DNA from: Natrinema marinum | GTDB taxonomy: Archaea; Halobacteriota; Halobacteria; Halobacteriales; Natrialbaceae | Length of the DNA stretch: 64,000 nt | Assembly (NCBI RefSeq): GCF_024296685.1 | Contig: NZ_CP100763.1 | Location: 1,240,001-1,304,000 of the forward strand | Reading direction: 5' to 3' | In this document: positions 58,330 through 64,000 of the stretch, one piece after another | Layout of the letters: the number at the start of each line of letters is the position of its first letter | Position numbering within the stretch: the first letter of the stretch is position 1 | Notes under the pieces: generated by a model | Told to the model about the DNA's origin: nothing | What the model saw: only the letters and a program-made list of their open reading frames with translations | The model's database searches: none | Position numbers and translations under genes: made by a program

Positions 58330-59079
58330 TTATCTGACTTCGTCGCCGGCCTCGATGAGTTGAATCAGGACCGAGGCGAACACCGAGCCCGAACTCCAAA
58401 TCGCCGTCTCGCCGTCTTCGCCGCCGAGGACGCTCAGGAGGATGCTATCGTGGTCGGCGACGACGATCCGACCCGACCGTTGGTCGTCCGTCCGGTGGGC
58501 CGGGGGCTCGTCGACGGTGACGCCGTCGACGCCGGCGAAGCGATTGCGGACCGCTTCGGTGGCGCTGACGACGACGACCTCGACGCCGGCCGCGGCCCGC
58601 TCCGCGAGAACCCGTTCGATCGAGTCGGTGACGAGTTCCGGAAGCCTGGTTCCGAAAATGATCCGCTCGTCCGCTTGCGAGAGGAGGTCGACGGTCCGAT
58701 CGTTGACGCGGTCGCGGTCGCGAACCGTCCAGATATCCTCCTGGGTCTCCTCGCCGGAGGGCTCGTTTTTGACGGTATCGACGTACTCGAACGCGCGGTC
58801 CTGTTCGCGCTCGAACCGCCGTTGGAGGGTGTTTCGCGCCTCCTCGATGTCGACCGGGCGGTACCGGATCGGATTCGACTGCTGGACCTCGATCAGACCG
58901 TGATTCTCGAGGCTCTCGGCGACGCTGTAGACCTGCGACCGAGGGACGTCGGTGACCTCGGCGACGTCTCTGGCCGTCCCCGCGCCCAGCTGATGAAGCG
59001 CGATGAACACCTTGGCCTCGTAGCTGGTCAGTCCGAGGCCTTCGAAGGCGTCGACGGCCGCGTTTTCGTCGTCGGTCAC
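58330..59079 (-). CDS. TrmB family transcriptional regulator (exporter-linked)
   Basis: The 249-aa protein has an N-terminal TrmB winged-helix (~10-80, GLTSYEAKVFIALHQLGAGTARDVAEVTDVPRSQVYSVAESL). A C-terminal phospholipase-D-like effector domain (~120-249) contains RIIFGTRLPELV and ETAIWSSGSVFASVLIQLIEAGDEV. It overlaps the exporter gene by 4 bp as the second gene of that operon, so it most likely regulates it. The ligand is unknown. Confidence 0.9.
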   Translation of the reverse strand: MTDDENAAVDAFEGLGLTSYEAKVFIALHQLGAGTARDVAEVTDVPRSQVYSVAESLENHGLIEVQQSNPIRYRPVDIEEARNTLQRRFEREQDRAFEYVDTVKNEPSGEETQEDIWTVRDRDRVNDRTVDLLSQADERIIFGTRLPELVTDSIERVLAERAAAGVEVVVVSATEAVRNRFAGVDGVTVDEPPAHRTDDQRSGRIVVADHDSILLSVLGGEDGETAIWSSGSVFASVLIQLIEAGDEVR

Positions 59080-62075
59080 TCGTCACCACCCGCAGGATCG
59101 TCGGTCGTCGGCGTCCCGCCGTCGCTCGCGGCCGGCGTGGATCGGCCGAGTCCCGACGGATCGAACGAGACCTCCGGGCCGAAGTACCGCGTCCACAATA
59201 CCAGCAGCGCCGGCAGGACGACGACGCTCGCGAGGAACGCGTACGTGATCGTCAGCGCGGTGATGATGCCGAACTGCTGGAGCGCCGGCAGAATCGCAAA
59301 GGCGAGCGTCCCGAAGCCGCCGATGGTCGTCGCCGCGCTGCCGAGCAACGCCCCGCCGGTGCCGGTCACCGTCGTCTGCAGGGCAGACCAGACGTTGCCC
59401 TGGCGCTCTAACTCGAGCGAATAGCGGTCGCTGATGTGGATGCTGTAGGCGACGCCGAGCCCGACAGTGAGGCTCGTGATCATCCCCGTGAGCACGTTGA
59501 AGGGCATCTCGATGAGGTACATCGTCCCCAGAATCCAGCTCACCGAGAACGCGACCGGGAGCAGGGTCACGATACCCAACGTCGCGCTGCTGCCGGTCAG
59601 CCAGTAGGCGATCGTGAGGAAGAGGAAGACGGCTACGAGGGTGATCAGCAGGCTCTCGATGACCGTATCGAGCAGGTCCTGCTCGACGATGTCGAAGACG
59701 ATCTGCTCGCCGGTCGCGATGGCGCTCCATTGACCGCCGCTGCCGTCTTCGATCGTGCTCGCGATCTCGCGCATCTCGCCCGTCGTCTCGCTGGTCGCGG
59801 CGTCGCCCTTGATGGCGATAACCAGTCGAGTCGACTCGTAAGAGCCGTCATCGGTCTGGTGGATCACCTGACCCGCGGCCTCGCCGTTGACCTCGAACAG
59901 CTGATCGTACAGCGCCGAGACGTTCCGATCGGGGACGCCATCGTCGTCGGTGTCGGCCGCGGTGAACGACTCGTTGAACGACTCGTTTTGCGCGGCGACC
60001 ATTCGCATCGTCGACAGCGGCCCTTGCACGTCGGCCTCGCCGGTCGCGAGCTTGAAGGCGACGCTGCTGTTTGCTGCCTCGGCCTGTGCGGTGTCGATTC
60101 GCTCGAGTAACTCGGGGTTCGAGACGTTCCCGTCGATGAAGATCTGCGCCTGACTGTCCTCGCGCTGGAAGTTCTCGTTGACGTACTCGAGGTTTTGCTT
60201 CATCGTGTACTCGCCGGGCTTGAAGGGCTCGGGTAGGCTCTGGGTCCACTCGGGCGGGCTGTCGGCGATGAAGTCCTCCTGCTGGAAGCTGGTGTCGACC
60301 TGCGTCGCGCCGTAGGCACCGCCCGCGGAGAGGAGCAACGCGCCGACGATGACGACGATCGGCGCCTTCCGGGCGGCGACCGAGCCGACCGCAAGGACAT
60401 CGCTGAATCGGCCTTCGCCGGTCCCGAACGCGCGTTTGCGCCGGTCGAAGCCGCGGGACTCGAGGAACTCGTCGACCTCGATCTTCGCGGCGGGGATCAG
60501 CGCGCCAAAGACGATCAGCGCGGCGACGATCCCGACGGAGCTGACGATCCCGAACTGTCGGATCGGACCGATCGGGCTGACGAGGTTCGAGAGGAAACCG
60601 ATGACGGTCGTGGCCGTCACCCAGACGAGGGCGACGCCGACGCCGGCGAGCGCGATCGTCATCGAGCCGCGGACGCTGCCGGTGGTCCCGTCTTCTTCGC
60701 GCTGTTCGCGGTGGCGCATGAAGACGTGGATCGCGTAGTCGATCGAGAGCCCGATCAGGAGGACCGGGACCGCGACGAACATCTGATTGAACGCGATGTC
60801 GGCCCAGCCCATGAAGCCGAACGTCCAGACGAGGACGACGATGATGCCGGCGACCCCGAGGACGATGTCGAGCAGGTCGCGGTAGGCGACGATCAGCGCG
60901 ACGACGACGAACAGGAGCGCGAGCGGGCCGACGATGGCGAGGCTGTCACCCATCGAACCCTGGATTTCGTCGGTCACGACGCCGCCGCCGAAGACGAGGT
61001 ACTCCTGATTTTGCGTCTCCGCGAGCTCCTCGATGGCGAGTTGGCTCTCGATGATATGGTCGCCGACGGACCCGCTCATCCCGGACGCCGCGCCATCGAT
61101 GGTGGCCCGCTGGGTGATCGAGGTCATCCGAGCCTCGGCCGTCGTGCTGCCGGGCTCGTAGGAGGTCGGCATCAACGCGATGGCGAAGTTATCGTCGCCC
61201 TCCCCGGACAGCGTCTCCGTGAGCGTCCGTTCGTACTCCGTCGCGCTCAGGTTCTCGAGGGTCGCGATCTGTTCCTCGAGCGGCGGCTGTTCGGCGCTCT
61301 GTAGTGCCGCGTATTCGTCCTCGAGGACGCCGTAGGTCCCCATTCGGTACACGTCCTGAAGCTGCGACGAGAGCTCCTGATAGTCGGGATTCGAACGCGG
61401 GTTCTCGGACTGTGAGCGGATCTCGTATCGCTGTGACTCGATCGTTCGGACCTGCTGGACCGCCGTGCGGTACTGTGCGGTCTGGTTGGCGGTGAGGTCG
61501 GCCGTCGCGTTCTCGACGACCGCGTCGAACCGGGACTCGAGGGCGGCCGACCGCTGCTGGTATTCGGACTGCGAAATCGAGCCGTTGTCGTAGGATTCGT
61601 TCAGTCGCGAGTACTGGCGCTGGAGCCCGACCGTCCGGTCGAGTCCGTCGCTGAGACCGGACCGCGTCTCGTTCAGTTCGGCCGCCTGTTCGCTCCTGAT
61701 CGCCGAGATCGCGACGATGTTCTCGACGCCGGTGATCGACTGGTTCTCGACCAGCGTCGAGTTGATCGTCTCGTTCGCCCGGAGCTCCTGTTGGAACTCG
61801 AGTGACGAAAGGAGCGACTCCTTGGTCAGGACGTTGTCGCCGCGTGCGATCAGCTGGACGCTGGTCGTGTTTTCCCGTTGTTCGCTCGTGAAGTCCTCGT
61901 TGATCTGTGAGAGGGCCTGTGCCTCGGCCGACTCGCTCTCGAACTGGGAGAGCGAGGAGTCGTTGTCGACGCGGGGCATCCCGGCGCCGATGAGGACCGT
62001 CGTCAACAGGAGGGCAACGAGGACGATTCGCGTATGGGTCGTAATTCCGTCTGCGAGGCGGTCCGGAATACTCAT
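59076..62075 (-). CDS. MMPL/RND family exporter
   Basis: The 999-aa membrane protein has 12 predicted helices in two halves, each starting with one helix, a large external loop, then five helices. The first loop (~45-340) is rich in helical and coiled-coil text (LDRTVGLQRQYSRLNESYDNGSISQSEYQQRSAALE). Membrane parts include GLSIDYAIHVFMRHREQREED (~460) and GLGVAYSIHISDRYSLELERQG (~900), where the Asp/His residues fit proton relay. Members export lipids, hopanoids or drugs with the proton gradient. Followed by, and overlapping, the TrmB gene. The cargo is unknown. Confidence 0.9.
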   Translation of the reverse strand: MSIPDRLADGITTHTRIVLVALLLTTVLIGAGMPRVDNDSSLSQFESESAEAQALSQINEDFTSEQRENTTSVQLIARGDNVLTKESLLSSLEFQQELRANETINSTLVENQSITGVENIVAISAIRSEQAAELNETRSGLSDGLDRTVGLQRQYSRLNESYDNGSISQSEYQQRSAALESRFDAVVENATADLTANQTAQYRTAVQQVRTIESQRYEIRSQSENPRSNPDYQELSSQLQDVYRMGTYGVLEDEYAALQSAEQPPLEEQIATLENLSATEYERTLTETLSGEGDDNFAIALMPTSYEPGSTTAEARMTSITQRATIDGAASGMSGSVGDHIIESQLAIEELAETQNQEYLVFGGGVVTDEIQGSMGDSLAIVGPLALLFVVVALIVAYRDLLDIVLGVAGIIVVLVWTFGFMGWADIAFNQMFVAVPVLLIGLSIDYAIHVFMRHREQREEDGTTGSVRGSMTIALAGVGVALVWVTATTVIGFLSNLVSPIGPIRQFGIVSSVGIVAALIVFGALIPAAKIEVDEFLESRGFDRRKRAFGTGEGRFSDVLAVGSVAARKAPIVVIVGALLLSAGGAYGATQVDTSFQQEDFIADSPPEWTQSLPEPFKPGEYTMKQNLEYVNENFQREDSQAQIFIDGNVSNPELLERIDTAQAEAANSSVAFKLATGEADVQGPLSTMRMVAAQNESFNESFTAADTDDDGVPDRNVSALYDQLFEVNGEAAGQVIHQTDDGSYESTRLVIAIKGDAATSETTGEMREIASTIEDGSGGQWSAIATGEQIVFDIVEQDLLDTVIESLLITLVAVFLFLTIAYWLTGSSATLGIVTLLPVAFSVSWILGTMYLIEMPFNVLTGMITSLTVGLGVAYSIHISDRYSLELERQGNVWSALQTTVTGTGGALLGSAATTIGGFGTLAFAILPALQQFGIITALTITYAFLASVVVLPALLVLWTRYFGPEVSFDPSGLGRSTPAASDGGTPTTDDPAGGDE

Positions 62076-62293
62076 CCGTACACCTCTCTGGTACCTGGCG
62101 GGGAATCGGTCTGGACCATTCTGTTGTTATGATCCTACAAACTCGATCGTATAAACGTATTCGGTATCCCTTCCTGCGTGCCGTTTCCGGCACGTACCCG
62201 AGAGAGGCGACTCGAGACGCACGTTTCTATGCCAGATCGGCCGAAAACGAATCACCGTGCTACCGGCTCCCATCGGAGGTCGCCGCGGTGGCG

Positions 62294-63028
62294 CTACTCG
62301 ATCGAAACGGTCCGAAGGTCCTCGGCGAATCGCACGTCGCCGTCGTAGTGCTCGCCGATCGACTCGAGCATCTCGTCGTGGCGGCCGTCGGTGTGTGGAT
62401 AGAGATGGGTAAGATAGACCCGGCCGATCTCCCGGCCGGCGAGTTCCCGGCCGAGCGCGTCGGGCGTGGGGTGGTTCGAGACATCGACATCGTCGGGGAA
62501 CGAGCAGTCGTGAGCGAGGACCGCCGACCCCTCGGCGAAGTTCGCCAGCCCTGCGAAGGCCTCGCTGTCGCCGCTGAACGTGAACAGATCGCCGAACCGG
62601 TAGGCCAGACAGGGCACCGAGTGGCGAGTCTCGTAGGCCGAGACGTCGAACCCAGCGACGGAGAACTCGCCGGGAACGACCTCCCTGACCTGCAACTCGA
62701 GTTTCTCCTGTAAGTACTCGTAAACGTCGAGCAGGTCGTCGACCAGCGCCTTGGTCCCCTGGGGACCGACGATCTCGAGGTGTTCCCCGCCGGCGAGCCA
62801 CCGGGCTTTCAGCAGCGGGAGCAGGTCGGCCACGTGGTCCAAGTGGTGGTGAGTCAGGAGGATCGTCGAGACGTTCTCGTAGCCGACGCCGGACTGCTGT
62901 AGGCGCTGAAGCGCGCCGGCCCCGCAGTCGACCAGCAGCGTCCGTCCGCCCTCTTGAACCAGGATTCCCGCCTGAAACCGTTCGCCGGTCGGCATGGCAC
63001 TGCCCGTACCCAGAAAAGTCACTCGCAT
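62294..63028 (-). CDS. RNase Z-like MBL-fold protein
   Basis: The 244-aa protein is read from MRVTFLGTGSAMPTGERFQAGILV, the family's usual start. Metal motifs are LLTHHHLDHVADL (~58-70), the later SGDSEAF (~150), an AHDCSFPDD segment (~172) and HLYPHTDGRHDE (~210-221). RNase Z/ElaC-like proteins process tRNA 3' ends, but many archaeal relatives are general phosphodiesterases, and the long exosite arm of true RNase Z is not obvious. It could therefore be a relative with another substrate. Confidence 0.85.
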   Translation of the reverse strand: MRVTFLGTGSAMPTGERFQAGILVQEGGRTLLVDCGAGALQRLQQSGVGYENVSTILLTHHHLDHVADLLPLLKARWLAGGEHLEIVGPQGTKALVDDLLDVYEYLQEKLELQVREVVPGEFSVAGFDVSAYETRHSVPCLAYRFGDLFTFSGDSEAFAGLANFAEGSAVLAHDCSFPDDVDVSNHPTPDALGRELAGREIGRVYLTHLYPHTDGRHDEMLESIGEHYDGDVRFAEDLRTVSIE

Positions 63029-63162
63029 ACGCGGACGTGGAACGGCCGCCCCGATAAGGGTACCTCTCGCGTCTCTCCGGGGCAGATCCACGAACGGACG
63101 AGCGTCACGGGCCGGCAGAAACCTTCAAGCGGCTGGACTCACCATCGTGGAGTACCGTTTCG

Positions 63163-63273
63163 ATGGCATCGCACACGATCGACCCCGAGAGAGTCAGCCG
63201 CCGGGACGGCGAGGTCAACCTCGCCCCGACGCCGTCCGCGCTCGATCCTGCCGGCCGGCCGGTGACCGAATGA
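63163..63273 (+). CDS. Putative 36-aa protein coupled to a membrane protein gene
   Basis: The ORF MASHTIDPERVSRRDGEVNLAP... is 36 codons long and its TGA overlaps the ATG of the next gene (ATGA), a sign of coupling seen elsewhere in this window. It is hydrophilic with no motif. It may be a real micro-protein or only a leader. No TATA-like box is visible at the leaderless distance. Confidence 0.4.
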   Translation: MASHTIDPERVSRRDGEVNLAPTPSALDPAGRPVTE

Positions 63274-63530
63274 TCGGGCGCCTCGAGAACTCGCTCCCGC
63301 CCGCGGTCACGAAGTCGACGCTGTATCGCGTCGTCGGCTGGCTGTTTCGAGCGTACGTCGCGAGCCTGGTGATACTGGGCGTCTACAGTCTCCTCTGGGT
63401 GCTCGAGCTTGCGGGCGTCCTCCCAGGGCGGTGGCTGTCGACGGCCTGGATCGGGATCGCCGCAATGGGGTCGATCTTCCTCATCTTGCTCGCCCCGCTG
63501 TACTACGCCGCTCGGTCGACGGATCGGTGA
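63270..63530 (+). CDS. Small two-helix membrane protein, unknown
   Basis: The 86-aa protein is read from MIGRLENSLPPAVTKSTLYRVV. Two hydrophobic segments (FRAYVASLVILGVYSLLWVLELAG and WIGIAAMGSIFLILLAPLYYAA) lie in the second half. Its ATG overlaps the preceding micro-ORF. No family is recognised. It is followed by the Nmad3-like gene after 98 bp. Confidence 0.55.
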   Translation: MIGRLENSLPPAVTKSTLYRVVGWLFRAYVASLVILGVYSLLWVLELAGVLPGRWLSTAWIGIAAMGSIFLILLAPLYYAARSTDR

Positions 63531-63628
63531 CGGCCTCGATCTTATACGAGTGATTCGCTCTCGAGGCCGGCCCCGTATCGGCGGGTTTATCGCCTTCTCG
63601 TCCCGAACAGCGCGTAGGCTGAGACACG

Positions 63629-64000
63629 ATGACTGTCGTTCTCGCCGGCGTCGGGGCGGACAGCACGAACGTGGGCGCGCTGGCACCGCTGTACGACGAC
63701 GGACGCTTCGAGTACGTGCCGATTCCGGAGAAAACCCAGGAGACGGGCGAAACCGAGAGCCTCGGCTCGTGGGAGCTGCGGGCTGGCGACGGCGTCGCCG
63801 CGGACCTGACGACCCGCATCACCCCCCAGCCGGTCCACGACGGGACCGAGACCGTCACCGGCGACGCCCTCGCGTCCTGGCCCCTGCATCACGACCCGAA
63901 CTTCGAGGCGCTGACCTACGGCGAACACCGGACCAGCGGCTACGTCTCGCGGCTGCGCGCGCTCGAGTCGGGCGATGTCGTCGGCTTCTACGCCGGCCTG
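63629..64000 (+). CDS. Nmad3-like nucleotide-modification-associated protein, 5' part only
   Basis: The gene runs off the window end; 124 codons are present. It begins MTVVLAGVGADSTNVGALAPLYDDGRFEYVPIPEK, which resembles the N-terminus of the Nmad3 (nucleotide modification associated domain 3) family. The match is a memory-level similarity. Later text is GDVVGFYAGL at the edge. Nmad proteins are predicted to act in DNA or nucleotide modification in phages and archaea; the activity is unproven. Confidence 0.55.
   Translation, partial: MTVVLAGVGADSTNVGALAPLYDDGRFEYVPIPEKTQETGETESLGSWELRAGDGVAADLTTRITPQPVHDGTETVTGDALASWPLHHDPNFEALTYGEHRTSGYVSRLRALESGDVVGFYAGL

Noticed and set aside
1-64000. CRISPR array, IS element or prophage
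   Set aside because: No regularly spaced repeats, no complete transposase or integrase, and no attachment-site repeats around the tRNA-Glu were seen by eye.

Overview
The window is a stretch of haloarchaeal chromosome. The coding DNA is GC-rich, the proteins are strongly acidic, and many genes sit about 25-30 bp behind an AT-rich TATA-like box with no Shine-Dalgarno site (leaderless transcription). It carries typical haloarchaeal families: HTH_10 (Bat-type), HalOD1, DUF7344, TrmB, a Tat-exported protease, and L24e/S28e/L7Ae archaeal ribosomal proteins. The overall style suggests a Natrinema/Haloterrigena-like member of the Natrialbales, but that placement is an impression and no marker was compared. 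No rRNA, CRISPR array, complete insertion sequence or replication origin was seen.

Layout. 1-3.6 kb: a DUF6544-like protein, a membrane protein, a 43-aa zinc-ribbon protein, a cysteine-containing winged-helix regulator, a TauE/SafE-type permease and a tiny DUF7512-like membrane protein. 4-12 kb: a stress block (tandem UspA, a Bat-type regulator divergent from an NnrS/cbb3-like haem membrane protein, a VIT1/CCC1 transporter, DUF211, a TIGR00341 membrane protein and a P-type Ca2+-like ATPase). 12.3-17.4 kb: sulfur handling (split YeeE/YedE pair, rhodanese-MBL fusion, TusA, DsrE2, HalOD1 protein, second TauE/SafE permease). 17.4-26.3 kb: membrane protein, Tat serine protease, MFS transporter, M20 peptidase, two MBL hydrolases, tRNA-Glu(CTC), a membrane-anchored HTH regulator, a P-loop protein and DUF5827. 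26.4-30.2 kb: two tandem near-duplicate 7TM/PAS histidine kinases and a 3' remnant of a third. 30.4-36.8 kb: a Pab1020-type RNA ligase divergent from its PIN-like partner, a large D-lactate/glycolate-type FAD-FeS dehydrogenase, Mn/Fe superoxide dismutase and a DUF7344 regulator. 37.3-38.8 kb: rpl7ae-rps28e-rpl24e-ndk operon with a long structured leader. 38.9-42.6 kb: small membrane proteins, a SHOCT protein, and a regulator/MFS divergent pair. 42.6-48.8 kb: a complete seven-gene Mrp Na+/H+ antiporter operon. 49-58.3 kb: Elp3, RqcH and pelota (tRNA modification and ribosome rescue) among small membrane or unknown genes. 58.3-64 kb: an MMPL/RND exporter with its TrmB regulator, an RNase Z-like MBL protein, small proteins, and the 5' part of an Nmad3-like gene cut by the window end.

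The most interesting signal is regulatory. A near-palindromic 10-mer (consensus ANTGYACAAT) sits upstream of the TATA box of the regulator, the DUF7512-TauE pair and the TusA-DsrE2 operon, and in the promoter region of the rhodanese-MBL/YeeE operon. Together with the cysteine-rich regulator this outlines a candidate persulfide/sulfane-sulfur regulon split in two by the stress block. Other leads are a structured rpl7ae leader with a k-turn-like internal loop, two nested inverted repeats in intergenic DNA, a hairpin-forming insertion in Elp3, and several small proteins.
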